Source: CAVRUF01 sp963716005
GTDB taxonomy: Bacteria; Actinomycetota; Thermoleophilia; Gaiellales; Gaiellaceae
DNA: 64,000 nt
Assembly (NCBI GenBank): GCA_963716005.1
Contig: OY970285.1
Coordinates: forward strand, 806,001-870,000
Direction: 5' to 3'
Both the position numbers and the translations under genes were made by a program. The notes beneath the pieces are model-generated. The model saw only the letters and a program-made list of their open reading frames with translations. It was not told the DNA's origin and did no database searches. Below are positions 1-9,224 of the stretch, piece after piece. How positions within the stretch are numbered: the stretch's first letter is position 1; each line of letters begins with the position of its first letter.

Positions 1-539
1 CGCGGCTGCTCGGGGTGGAGGATTCGGCTGTTGTGCGCGGTGTGGCCGACGTTGACGGCGTGCCGGGCCGGTTCGAAGCCGTCGACGAGGGCCAGCCGTT
101 CGCCGTGCTCGTCGACTACGCGCACACGCCGGACGCGCTCGCGAACGTGCTCGCGGAGGCGCGCGATCTGGCAACCGGGAGGCTCTTGGTGGTGTTCGGC
201 TGCGGCGGCGACCGCGACCGCGCCAAGCGTCCGCTCATGGGAGGCGTTGCGTCCGAGTTCGCGGACGTCGTCATCGTCACGTCCGACAATCCGCGCAGCG
301 AGGATCCGGGCGAGATCATCGCGGAGGCCCTGGCGGGGACGAACGGCAGCGCGCGGGTCGAGCCGGACCGCGCCGCCGCGATCGAGCAGGCACTCGGCCT
401 CGCAGAGGCGGGCGACGTGGTCGTGATCGCCGGAAAGGGCCACGAGCAGGGGCAGGAGTTCGCCGGCCGGACGATCCCGTTCGACGACCGCGAGGTCGCC
501 CGCGAGGCGCTACGTCGGCTCGGGGCGGTGGGCCGGTGA
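1..539 (+). CDS. murE: MurE, UDP-MurNAc-L-Ala-D-Glu:meso-diaminopimelate ligase (C-terminal part, 5' cut by window)
   Basis: Cytoplasmic Mur ligase adding the third residue of the peptidoglycan stem peptide. Only the last ~178 codons are present; the reading frame enters at base 3 and stops at TGA 537-539. Visible family marks are VPGRFE, the VDYAHTPDAL segment, the VFGCGGDRD loop with KRP, and DNPR (around 290-300), the motif that in this family recognises meso-diaminopimelate rather than lysine. The C-terminal GKGHE motif is also present. It is the first gene of the dcw cluster here, followed after about 145 bp by murF. That gap has a GC-rich hairpin-prone stretch near 630-650 but no promoter I would defend. 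No frame break is seen in this part. Confidence 0.95.
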   Translation, partial: RLLGVEDSAVVRGVADVDGVPGRFEAVDEGQPFAVLVDYAHTPDALANVLAEARDLATGRLLVVFGCGGDRDRAKRPLMGGVASEFADVVIVTSDNPRSEDPGEIIAEALAGTNGSARVEPDRAAAIEQALGLAEAGDVVVIAGKGHEQGQEFAGRTIPFDDREVAREALRRLGAVGR

Positions 540-684
540 GCCGCGCGCGAAATCGGCACGAAGTTGGCACAGACACGTGCGCTTTTCCGCGGTACCGTCG
601 AAGGCGGGTGGCGGGTGGTTCATCCCCTCCCAGGGTGGGGCGCGCGCGCGTGTATCTAGAGACCGCCTGTGGAGGCCGGCGGGC

Positions 685-1996
685 ATGATCGCACTCCCAC
701 TGGACGTGATCGCCGAGCTAGCACCCGGGGAGTTGCGGCGTGCCGACGGGGCGACCGACGCCACGGGACTGAGCATCGACTCCCGCGCCGTCCAGCCGGG
801 TGACCTCTTCGTCGCGGTCGGCCGTGGGGTCGACTTCGCCGACGAGGCGCTCGCCGCCGGGGCTGCCGCGACGCTCGTCCCCGAGGACGCGTTCGCCGCG
901 CTCGCCGCGATCGGTCGCGCCGTCCGCGAGCGCTCGAGCGCCAAGGTCGTCGGGATCACCGGCTCGATCGCCAAGACGTCGACGAAGGACATCCTCGCCG
1001 CGCTCTGCCGACCACTCGCCCGCACCATCGCCGCGGAGGGAAGCCAAAACAACGAGATCGGGCTCCCCCTGACGCTCGGCCGGCTCGAGCCCGACACCGA
1101 GGTCTGCGTGCTCGAGATGGGCATGCGCGGCCTCGGGCAGATCGCCGAGCTCTGCGAGACCGCCCAGCCGGAGATCGGTGTGATCACCAAGATCGGGCCG
1201 GTGCACCTCGAACTGCTCGAGACGCTCGAGCGCGTCGCGCAGGCGAAGGCCGAGCTGATCGGAGCGCTTCGGGCCGGCGGAACGGCGGTCGTCCCCGCAG
1301 GAGATCCGCTGCTCGAGCCGTACCTGAACCGCGAGGACATCCAGGTGATTCGCTTCGGCCCAAAGGGCGACGTCGAGCTCGTCTCGTTCACGTCGCGCGG
1401 CGACGCCTCGACCGTCGAGGTGTCGGTCTTCGGCGAGCGGATTTCGCTCGAGCTTCCCTTTGCGTCGCGTTACAACGCCGAGAACGTCCTCGCCGCGCTC
1501 GGGGCTTACCGCGCGCTCGGCCTGCCGCTCGAGAAGGCCCGCGAGGGCGCCGCGAAGATCACCTTGTCGCGCTGGCGCGGGGAGGAGACCCAGCTTCCGG
1601 ACGACGGCCTGCTCATCAACGACGCCTACAACGCCAACCCGCTTTCCATGACCGCCGCGCTCGAGCACCTCGCCGAGCGCGCCGCCGGCCGCCGTACCGT
1701 CGCGCGTCCTCGGGGACATGGCCGAGCTGGGCGCGGGCGCTGCCGCCTACCACCGCGAGATCGGCGCGATCGCGGCCCGAACCGGCGTGGATGCCCTCGT
1801 CGCCGTCGGTCCACTCGCCCGCGGCTACCTGGAGGGGGCACGCGGCGTCCACGAGACCCGCTGGGCCCACTCCGCCGCCGACGCCGTGCCGCTCGTCCAC
1901 GCCGTGCTCCAGCCGGGCGACTGCATCCTCCTCAAGGCCTCGCGCGCGATGGGCCTCGAGGTCGTCGCCGAAGCCCTAGCGGTCGATCCCGCCTGA
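685..1996 (+). CDS. murF: MurF, UDP-MurNAc-tripeptide:D-Ala-D-Ala ligase (frame break near 1705)
   Basis: Adds D-Ala-D-Ala to the UDP-MurNAc tripeptide in the cytoplasm. The ATG at 685 gives MIALPLDVIAEL, a normal MurF N terminus. The domains follow in order: N-terminal substrate domain (SIDSRAVQPGDLFVA), ATP-binding central domain with GITGSIAKTSTKD (usual GxTGSxGKTxTK, here Ala for Gly), and a C-terminal domain with NDAYNANP. At about 1705 one extra base (GTCGCG-C-GTCCTC) moves the frame. The downstream frame continues as VLGDMAELG, exactly what MurF homologues have next, through to TGA 1994-1996. Restored length is 436 aa, normal for the family. The stop overlaps the mraY start by one base, implying translational coupling. 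Single-base insertion, probably a sequence error rather than gene loss, since MurF is essential. Confidence 0.93.
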
Positions 1997-3006
1997 TGGA
2001 GAAAGTCCTCCTCTCCGGGATCATCGGGATGGTGATCTCGATCGCCGCGGGCCCGAAGTTCATCGAGTTCCTGCGCCGCAACGAGCTGGGCCAGCAGATC
2101 CGCGAGGAGGGCCCCGCCGGGCACGTCGTCAAGCAGGGGACGCCCACGATGGGCGGCCTCCTGATCATGATCTCGATGTCCGTCCCGTTCCTGATCTTCA
2201 CGCAGCGCACGCTGCCCGCGCTCACCGTCTTCTTCGTGACGCTCGGCTGCGCGGCGATCGGCTTCGCGGACGACTGGACGAAGCTCACGCACCGCCGCTC
2301 GCTCGGTCTTCCGGGCCGCTGGAAGCTGTTGCTCCTCGCGATCATCACGGGCGTCGTCGCGCTCGTCGTCTGGGACGCGGACTTCAAGACGGGCGTCTAC
2401 GTTCCGCTCGTCAACTTCGACCTGCCGCTCGGCTTCGCCTGGTACGCGCTCCTATTCATCATCATCGCGGGCGCCGCCAACGGCGTGAACCTGACGGACG
2501 GCCTCGACGGGCTCGCGGCCGGCACGTCGACGATCGCGCTCTTCACGTACACGGCGATGGGCGTCGTCGCCTACCTCGTGAGCGTGCGCGAGCGGAGGCC
2601 CGATCCGGAGCAGCTCGACCTCGCCATCCTCGGCGCCAGCCTCATCGGTGCCTCGATCGGGTTCCTCTGGTACAACGCCTTCCCCGCGCAGGTCTTCATG
2701 GGCGACACGGGCTCGATGGGCCTCGGCGGCGCGCTCGCGGCGTTCGCGATCATGACGAAGACCGAGATCCTGCTCCTCCTGATCGGCGGGATCTTCGTGA
2801 TCGAGGCGCTCTCGGTGATCGTCCAGGTGGTCGTCTTCAAGTGGAAGGGAAGACGCGTGCTGCTGATGGCGCCGCTCCACCACCATTTCGAGATGAAGGC
2901 GTGGTCGGAAACCCGGATCATGGTGCGCTTCTGGATCACCGCCGGGATCCTCTGCGCCTGCGCCTTCGTCCTCTACTACCGCTACTTCTCCGAGTTCGCT
3001 TCCTGA
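1996..3006 (+). CDS. mraY: MraY, phospho-MurNAc-pentapeptide transferase
   Basis: Integral membrane enzyme making lipid I from UDP-MurNAc-pentapeptide and undecaprenyl phosphate. It is 336 aa, the usual size, with about ten hydrophobic segments. Signature loops are all present: GTPTMGGLL, FADDWTK (catalytic Asp pair), NGVNLTDGLDGLA, MGDTGSMGLGG, and the cytoplasmic APLHHHFE histidine loop near the C terminus. The ATG at 1996 overlaps the murF stop (TGATG). Intact, with no frame break. The last 25 bp overlap the 3' end of a gene on the opposite strand (2982-3716). Confidence 0.97.
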   Translation: MEKVLLSGIIGMVISIAAGPKFIEFLRRNELGQQIREEGPAGHVVKQGTPTMGGLLIMISMSVPFLIFTQRTLPALTVFFVTLGCAAIGFADDWTKLTHRRSLGLPGRWKLLLLAIITGVVALVVWDADFKTGVYVPLVNFDLPLGFAWYALLFIIIAGAANGVNLTDGLDGLAAGTSTIALFTYTAMGVVAYLVSVRERRPDPEQLDLAILGASLIGASIGFLWYNAFPAQVFMGDTGSMGLGGALAAFAIMTKTEILLLLIGGIFVIEALSVIVQVVVFKWKGRRVLLMAPLHHHFEMKAWSETRIMVRFWITAGILCACAFVLYYRYFSEFAS

Positions 3007-3716
3007 GCCGCGGCCCGCGCCTCGAACTCGGCGGCGGCCTCCTCGGCGGTCGCGGGCGAGAGGATGTAGTTCGTGACGAAGTCCTCTGCGTCCGGGTACC
3101 CGGACTCCTCGCGGATCCGCTGCGCGGCGGCCTCCGCGTCGTAGGGCGTCCGGCGTAGCTCGACGTCCGGGCCCAAGAGCGCCCAGTACGCGCCCTGCTC
3201 GGCCTCGTACGGCATGCCGACGCTCCCGGCGTTCACCCAGCGGACGCCCGCGACGGTTCTGTCGATCTGCGAGTGCGTGTGCCCGGCGACGACCACGCCG
3301 GCGTCGACACCCTCGACGATCCGTGCAAGACGCTCGTCAGGGGTCACAAGGGTCACGATCGTCATGTCGCTCTCCGGGCCGCCGTGGCAGAGGAGCACCG
3401 TGCCGAGCCCGTCCACCTCGACTTCGGCGGTGTCCGGCAGAGCGGCGATTCGTTCGAGCCGCTCCGGGCCGATCGTGTCCGCCTGCCAGACCACTTCGGG
3501 CTCGCGGTCGACGACGTGGCGCTCGCAGTTCCCGTGGATCATCACGAGCCGGTCGCCGAGTTCCCAGAGGAGGTCGAGGCACTCTCGCGGGTACGGCCCG
3601 ATCACCGTGTCGCCGCCGCACAGGACGAGGTCGGCAGCGCGGAAATCCGGCTCCGCGAGCACGGCCTCCAACGCGGGAAGGTTGCCGTGGACGTCGAAGA
3701 GAGCGGCGACACGCAT
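2982..3716 (-). CDS. YfcE/MJ0936-type metallophosphoesterase, inverted within the dcw cluster
   Basis: Calcineurin-like phosphoesterase of 244 aa. The start MRVAALFDVHGNLPAL carries the first metal motif DxHGN; CGGDTVIGPYP, IHGNCERH, LLCHGGP and GHTHSQ supply the remaining metal ligands in the usual order. The family hydrolyses phosphodiesters or phosphomonoesters, but the substrate cannot be read from sequence. A slightly longer start at 3728 is possible. The gene runs against the cell-wall operon: its 3' end overlaps mraY by 25 bp and its 5' end lies 10 bp from the murD start, so murD transcription must pass through it as antisense or start in this short divergent gap. Intact reading frame. 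Confidence 0.9.
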   Translation of the reverse strand: MRVAALFDVHGNLPALEAVLAEPDFRAADLVLCGGDTVIGPYPRECLDLLWELGDRLVMIHGNCERHVVDREPEVVWQADTIGPERLERIAALPDTAEVEVDGLGTVLLCHGGPESDMTIVTLVTPDERLARIVEGVDAGVVVAGHTHSQIDRTVAGVRWVNAGSVGMPYEAEQGAYWALLGPDVELRRTPYDAEAAAQRIREESGYPDAEDFVTNYILSPATAEEAAAEFEARAAAQEANSEK

Positions 3717-3726
3717 CGCCTGGATC

Positions 3727-4990
3727 ATGGCCGAAATCGACCTACCCGCAAACGCTCTCGTAGTCGGGCTCGCCCGCTCCGGGCAGGCTGCCGCGCGGGC
3801 GCTCGTTCGGCACGGCGTGACCGTGCTCGCGGTCGACCGAAACGAGGAGCTCGACGCGGGAAGGCTTCGGGCGGAAGGCGTGGAAGTTCGACTCGGCGCG
3901 GACGACCCCGCGCTGCTCGACGGCATGGACCTGCTTGTGAAAAGCCCCGGGGTTCCGGCGGAGGCGCCGATCGTCGCCGCTGCGCGCGAGCGTGCCCTGC
4001 CCGTGTGGAGCGAGGTCGAGCTCGGCTACCGGCTCCTCCCGAACCCGATCCTCGGCGTCACCGGCACGAACGGGAAGACGACCACGACCGAGCTTCTCGG
4101 CGCGATCTTCCGCGCCGCCGGACGGCCCGTCGAGGTCGCCGGGAACGTCGGCCGTCCGCTGACGGCGCTGGACGGCGAGGCCGAGCCCGACGCCTGGATC
4201 GTCTGCGAGCTGTCGAGCTTCCAGCTCGAGGACATCGACGCCTTTCGCGTGCCCATCGGCGTGCTCCTGAACGTCACGCCCGACCACCTCGACCGCCATG
4301 GCGACATGGGCCGCTACGAGGCCGCGAAGCTGCGTCTCTTCGAGAACCAGGACGGCGGGGATACCGCGATCGTCCCCGCCGGGTACGGAGCGATCCCCGG
4401 TGCCGCGACGCGCGTCGAGTTCTCGGCGGCCGACGCGCTGCCCGCCGAGCCGGCCATCCCCGGCGAGCACAACCGCGAGAACGCCGCCGCGGCCACCGCC
4501 GCCGCTCGCGCCGCCGGGATCCCGGACGACGCTATCGCCGCGGGCCTGCGGAACTTCACCGGCGTCCCGCACCGGCTCGAAACCGTTCGCGAGCTCGACG
4601 GTGTCCGCTACGTGAACGACTCCAAGGCGACGAACCCGGAGGCGGCCGAGCGCGCGCTCACTGCCTTCCCGGGTGCCGGGCTGCACCTGATTCTCGGCGG
4701 ATCGCGCAAGAGCGCCGATTTCTCCGGGCTGGCAGGGTCGGCCGCCGCAGCGGGGAGTGAAGCGCGCGTACCTGATCGGCGAGTCGGCCGAAGAGATCGC
4801 GCCCGCGCTCGCCGCCGCCGGCGTCCCCTTCACGGAGTCCGGCGATCTCGCGACGGCCGTCGGCGAAGCTGCAACCGCCGCGGTGCCGGGCGACGTCGTG
4901 CTGCTCTCGCCCGCGTGCGCGAGCTTCGACCAGTTCCGCGACTACGAGGACCGCGGCGACCGCTTCCGCGCCCTGGTGGAGCTCCTGTGA
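3727..4990 (+). CDS. murD: MurD, UDP-MurNAc-L-Ala:D-Glu ligase (frame break at 4756)
   Basis: Cytoplasmic ligase adding D-glutamate to UDP-MurNAc-L-Ala. The ATG at 3727 gives MAEIDLPANALVVGLARSGQ, a Rossmann-like uracil-binding start. The central domain has GVTGTNGKTTTTEL, and the C-terminal domain has HRLE, NDSKATNP and LGGSRK. An extra base near 4756 (GCGGGG-A-GTGAAG, or one G too many) shifts the frame. The second part resumes as VKRAYLIGES and runs to TGA 4990 with the expected LLSPACASFDQF motif. Restored length is 420 aa, typical. It overlaps ftsW by four bases. Confidence 0.93.
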
Positions 4991-6207
4991 AACGCCCGAA
5001 GACGAATATCGAGTACCACCTGCTGCTCCTCGTCACGCTCGGCCTGGTCGCGTTCGGGCTCGTGATGGTCTACAGCGCGAGCTCGGGCCGCGCCGCCGTC
5101 GCCGCCGGCGATCCGGCCTACTACCTGAAGCGTCAGGGGATCTACGCCGCGATCGGCCTGGTCGTGCTCGCGGTGCTCTCGCGCGTGAACTTCCGGTCGC
5201 TGCGCTACGTGGGCGGTCCGCTCCTCCTCGCGACGTTCGGCCTGCTCGTCGCCGTGCTCATGATCGGGACCTCCGTGAACGGCGCCCGCCGCTGGCTGCC
5301 GATGGGCGTCATCGACTTCCAGCCGTCCGAGCTCGCCAAGCTCGCCGTCGTCCTCTGGCTCGCCGGCTACCTCTGCCGCCGCCGTCCGCCGCAGTCGCTC
5401 GGGGAGCTCCTGAAGCCCGTCGGGCTGACCGTCCTCGCCGTCTGCGGGCTCATCCTCGCCGAGCCCGACCTCGGAACCGCGATCGCGATCGTCGTCACCG
5501 TCGCCGCCATGCTCGTCGTCGCGGGCACGCCGATGCGCGTGCTCGGCGCCGCGGCCGGAATCATGGTCGGCCTCGCGATGGCCGCGATCTGGCTGGAGCC
5601 GTACCGTCGCGAGCGTCTCCTCGCCTTCCTCGACCCTTGGGCCGATCCCGAGAACGCCGGCTTTCAGACCGTCCAGGCGCTGATCGCGCTCGGGTCGGGC
5701 GGGATCTTCGGCGTCGGCCTGGGCGAGAGCGTCCAGAAGATCAACTTCCTGCCGGAGTCGACGACCGACATGATCGTCGCGATCGTCGGCGAGGAGCTCG
5801 GGCTCGTCGGTGTCTCGGCCGTCGTGATCGCGTTCGCCGTGTTCGCCTACGCCGGGTTCACGGTCGCCGGGCGGACGAAGGATCCGTTCGCCAAGCTCGC
5901 CGCCGCCGGCCTCACCACGCTCGTCGCGGGGCAGGCGCTGGTCAATCTCGCCGCCGTTCTCGGCCTCGCGCCGCTGACCGGAATTCCGCTCCCCTTCGTG
6001 AGCTACGGGGGGTCGAGCCTCATCGTGGGGCTCGCCGCCGTGGGCATCCTCCTTAACATCGCGTCCAACGATGGCGTCGCAGCGACCGATCGAGTGCCTG
6101 ATCGCAGCCGGCGGGACAGCAGGACACGTGCTGCCCAGCCTGGCCGTGGCCGACGCCCTGCGCCGGCGCGGCGCGAACGTCCGGTTCGCCGGCGCGCAGC
6201 GAGCTGA
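4987..6207 (+). CDS. ftsW: FtsW, SEDS-family septal peptidoglycan polymerase
   Basis: SEDS membrane glycosyltransferase that polymerises lipid II at the division septum with a partner class B PBP. The GTG at 4987 overlaps the murD stop. About ten hydrophobic segments, with GLVMVYSASS, GARRWLPMG..DFQPSELAKLA, AEPDLGTA, INFLPESTTDMI and PFVSYGGSS, the diagnostic FtsW/RodA signatures. The conserved core ends around LLNIAS (about 6066). The frame then continues for 47 basic, low-complexity residues overlapping murG by 137 bp. That tail is unlike normal FtsW ends and may reflect an undetected indel; another frame stops near 6102. Position between murD and murG supports FtsW over RodA. Confidence 0.93.
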   Translation: MKRPKTNIEYHLLLLVTLGLVAFGLVMVYSASSGRAAVAAGDPAYYLKRQGIYAAIGLVVLAVLSRVNFRSLRYVGGPLLLATFGLLVAVLMIGTSVNGARRWLPMGVIDFQPSELAKLAVVLWLAGYLCRRRPPQSLGELLKPVGLTVLAVCGLILAEPDLGTAIAIVVTVAAMLVVAGTPMRVLGAAAGIMVGLAMAAIWLEPYRRERLLAFLDPWADPENAGFQTVQALIALGSGGIFGVGLGESVQKINFLPESTTDMIVAIVGEELGLVGVSAVVIAFAVFAYAGFTVAGRTKDPFAKLAAAGLTTLVAGQALVNLAAVLGLAPLTGIPLPFVSYGGSSLIVGLAAVGILLNIASNDGVAATDRVPDRSRRDSRTRAAQPGRGRRPAPARRERPVRRRAAS

Positions 6208-7137
6208 GGCCGAGCTCGTCCCGGCCGCGGGCTATCCGCTCGAGCAGTTCCGGGTGGAGGGCCTGCCGCGGCGACCGAGCCTCGACTTCGTCCGCGCCGC
6301 TGCGGTGGACGCGGCCGCGCTCCCGGCCTGCCTGAAGATCCTGCGCCGCGTGAAGCCCGACGTCGTTCTCGGTGGAGGCGGGTACGTGTCCGGCCCGATG
6401 GTGGCCGCAGCGCGGATCCTGCGGATCCCGGTCGCGCTCACCGAGGCCGACGCTCACCTCGGCCTCGCGAACCGCTGGGCGGCGCCGTTCGCGAAGCGCG
6501 TCTTCCTCTCGTTCCCGATCGACGGGCGCGACGGCGACAAGTACCGCGTCGTCGGGCGGCCGATCCCGGCGGGCTCGGTCGCGACCGACCCGGCCGAGGC
6601 GCGCGCCCGCTTCGGGCTCCCGGCCGAAGGGCCCGTCGTGCTGGTCTTCGGCGGGAGCATGGGCGCGCGGGCCCTGAACGAGGCGGCCGTCGAGGCGTTC
6701 GCCGCCGATGGCCCGGCGGTGCTCCATTTCTGCGGCGAGACGCACCTCGAAGGGCTTGCGACCGCGAGTGAACGCGCGAGGACTACGTGCTGCTCGGCTT
6801 CACGGACGATTTCGGCGCCGCGCTGGCCGCCGCCACGCTGGTGGTCGCGCGCGCGGGAGGCTCGGTGTGGGAGGTCGCGGCCGCGGGGAAGCCCGCGTTG
6901 CTCGTGCCGTATCCGTCCGCTACCGCGGATCACCAGACGAAGAACGCGCGCTTCTTCGAGCAGGCCGGCGGTGCGATCGTCGTTCCCGAAGAACGGCTCG
7001 AGTTGCGGAAGCAGGTTACGGAGCTGCTCGCGGATCCCGCCCGGCTCGAGGCCATGGGCGCCGCGATGCTCGCGCTTGCGCGCCCCGACGCGGCCGACGT
7101 CATCGCCGAGGAGGTGCTCTCCATTGCAGCCGCTTGA
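6071..7137 (+). CDS. murG: MurG, lipid I N-acetylglucosaminyltransferase (frame break near 6777)
   Basis: Peripheral membrane GT-B glycosyltransferase converting lipid I to lipid II. The ATG at 6071 gives a start with AAGGTAGHVLPSLAVA, the first MurG Gly-rich loop; LGGGGYVSGP is the second. The C-terminal domain has FGGSMGARALNE, VARAGGSVWEVAAAGKP and LVPYP, the UDP-GlcNAc site. Around 6777 the frame must change: the upstream part ends near TASERA and the downstream part resumes as EDYVLLGF. This fits one missing base, and is one of only three apparent deletions in the window. Restored length is about 355 aa, normal. It overlaps murC by 14 bp. Confidence 0.92.
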
Positions 7138-8320
7138 GGGCCGCAAGCTCTGGCTCGCCGGCATCGGCGGGTCGGGCCTCTCCGCCTACGCGCTCGTTGC
7201 GCGCGGCTGGGGCGCCGAGGTGGCCGGCTGGGACCGCAAGGAGACGCCGTACCTCGCGCCCGTGCGCGAGGCCGGGATCGACGTGACCGTTTCGGAAGAG
7301 CCGCCGCCCGCGCCCGACGGATTCGATGTAGTCGTCTCGACCGCGTACGCCGGGCGGATCCCCGGGCGACCGCGGGCCGAGCTACTCGCCGAGTTGGCCG
7401 CGCAGGCGCCGACGATCGTCGTCTCGGGCGCGCACGGGAAGACCACGACCGCGGCGATGATCGCCTTCGTCCTCGACCGGCTCGGGCTCGACCCGGCGTT
7501 CGCGATCGGCGGCGAGGTGCCGCAGCTCGGCGCGAACGCGCGCGCCGGGAGCGGCTGGTTCGTGGTCGAGGGCGACGAGTCGGACCGCACGGTCGCGTCG
7601 CTCCCCGCACGGATCGCCGTGATCACGAACGTCGATCTGGACCACCACACGACGTTCGGCTCGCGGGCCGAGGTGGAGGAGCTGTACGCCGGGTGGCTCG
7701 CCGGGCTGCCGGACGTGCAGGTCGTCCGCGGTGATGCCCTCGAGCCCGTGGACCTTCCGCTCGCCGTCCCCGGGGAGCACAACCGCCGCAACGCCGCCGC
7801 CGCGATCGCCGCGCTCGAGCTGGCGGGCGTGGCCCGGGCCGACGCCGAAGCGGCAATCGTCGAGTTCCGCGGCGCCGGTCGTCGCCTCGAAGCACGCGGC
7901 GAAGCCGGTGGGGTACAGGTGCTCGACGACTACGCCCACCATCCGGCGGAGCTGGCCGCCTCCATCGCGGCCGCGCGCGAGCTGACCGACGGCCGCCTCG
8001 TCGTCCTCTTCCAACCGCATCTCTTCTCGCGGACCCTCTACCTGGCGCGCGAGTTCGCCGACGCGCTCGCCGACGCCGACGCCGCCTGCATCACCGACAT
8101 CTACGCCGCGCGCGAGGAGCCGATCCCCGGCGTGACGGGGAAGCTGCTCGTCGAGCGTCTCTGCGAGCGCCGTCCAGGGATGCCGGTGGGCTGGGCGCCG
8201 ACCCCCGCCGACGCGGTTCCGCTCGTCGCCGCGCAGGCCCGTGTCGGCGGAATCGTCATCACGGCGGGTGCGGGAGACGTCGACGCCGTGGTGCCGCAGA
8301 TCCTCGAGGCGCTGAAATGA
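7124..8320 (+). CDS. murC: MurC, UDP-MurNAc:L-alanine ligase
   Basis: First Mur ligase of the pathway, in the cytoplasm. The TTG start at 7124 is chosen because the protein then opens as QPLEGRKLWLAGIGGSGLSA, the normal GIGGxGxS N-terminal loop. ATP loop VSGAHGKTTTAAM, then VVEGDESD, ITNVDLDHH, PGEHNRRNA and DDYAHHP follow in family order, with FQPHLFSRT near the C terminus. At 398 aa it is somewhat shorter than the usual 450-490, mainly because the segment between the N-terminal domain and the ATP loop is compact. Intact frame. It ends in a four-base ATGA overlap with murB. Confidence 0.93.
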   Translation: MQPLEGRKLWLAGIGGSGLSAYALVARGWGAEVAGWDRKETPYLAPVREAGIDVTVSEEPPPAPDGFDVVVSTAYAGRIPGRPRAELLAELAAQAPTIVVSGAHGKTTTAAMIAFVLDRLGLDPAFAIGGEVPQLGANARAGSGWFVVEGDESDRTVASLPARIAVITNVDLDHHTTFGSRAEVEELYAGWLAGLPDVQVVRGDALEPVDLPLAVPGEHNRRNAAAAIAALELAGVARADAEAAIVEFRGAGRRLEARGEAGGVQVLDDYAHHPAELAASIAAARELTDGRLVVLFQPHLFSRTLYLAREFADALADADAACITDIYAAREEPIPGVTGKLLVERLCERRPGMPVGWAPTPADAVPLVAAQARVGGIVITAGAGDVDAVVPQILEALK

Positions 8321-9193
8321 ACGTGGAGGAGAACGTCGCGCTCTCGCGCTACACGACCCTTGGCACGGGCGGACCCGCGCGCTACTTCGCGGCGCCGTCC
8401 TCCGAGGACGAACTTGTCGAGCTACTCGCGTGGGCTCGCGACGAGGGGCTCGCGGTCGCGCCGGTGGGTCTCGGCTCGAACCTGCTCGTCGCGGACGAGG
8501 GCTTTCCCGGCCTCGCACTGAAGCTGACCGGCGATCTGGCCGCTGCGCGCGCCGAGGGCGAGGAGCTCCACGCGGGCGGCGGCGCTTCGCTCGCCGTCTG
8601 CCTCCACCGCGCCCGCGACGCGGGCCTCGGCGGATTCGAGTTCGCCTGCGCCATCCCTGGCACGGTGGGCGGCGCCGTGTGGATGAATGCCGGCGCGTAC
8701 GGCAGCGACATCTCCCAGGTGCTCGAGCGGGCCCTGGTCGCGAACGGCGACGGGGCGCGGTGGCAAACACCGGCCGAGCTCGGCCTCAGCGTACCGGCAC
8801 TCGGGCCTCACGCAGGGCCAGATCGTCGCGGGCGCCGAGTTCCGTCTCTTCCCGAAGCCCGTGGACGAGATCAAGGCGACGGTCGCCGAGCTCCAGGCGC
8901 AGCGCAAGGAAGCGCAGCCGACGAACAAGCGCACGTTCGGCAGCGTGTTCAAGAACCCCGATCACGACCTGAGCGCGGGGCGGATGCTCGAGGCCTGCGG
9001 GCTGCGGGGATTCGCCATCGGTGGCGCCACGATCTCGCCCAAGCACGCGAACTTCATCGAGAACGCGGGCGGGGCGACGACGGCCGATGCGGTCGCGCTG
9101 ATCGTCGAGGCACGCCGCCGCGCGCTCGAGCAGTTCGGCGTTCGCCTCGAGCCCGAGGTGCAGCTGCTCGGCCCGGTCGAGATTCCCGCGTAG
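8317..9193 (+). CDS. murB: MurB, UDP-N-acetylenolpyruvoylglucosamine reductase (frame break near 8788)
   Basis: FAD/NADPH enzyme making UDP-MurNAc. The N terminus shows YTTLGTGGPARY, GLGSNLLVADEG and AIPGTVGGAVWMNAGAYG, all FAD-binding signatures. An extra base at about 8788 (GGCCTC-A-GCGTAC) shifts the frame; the second part resumes as YRHSGL and contains FGSVFKNP, AGRMLEACGLRG and SPKHANFIENAGGAT, the type I MurB C-terminal region with its catalytic Glu near LEPEVQLLG. Restored length is 291 aa, within the family range. Start ATG 8317 overlaps the murC stop. Stop TAG 9191-9193; 31 bp separate it from ftsQ. Confidence 0.93.
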
Positions 9194-9224
9194 GACGAGC
9201 GCCTCCCGCGGCGAAGAACCCCGC

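Noticed and set aside
3214..3726. A long plus-strand open frame leading into murD, giving an apparent N-terminal extension of about 170 residues
   Set aside because: It is antisense to the metallophosphoesterase, has the low-complexity Arg/Ser composition of a shadow frame, and murD has a normal ATG at 3727.
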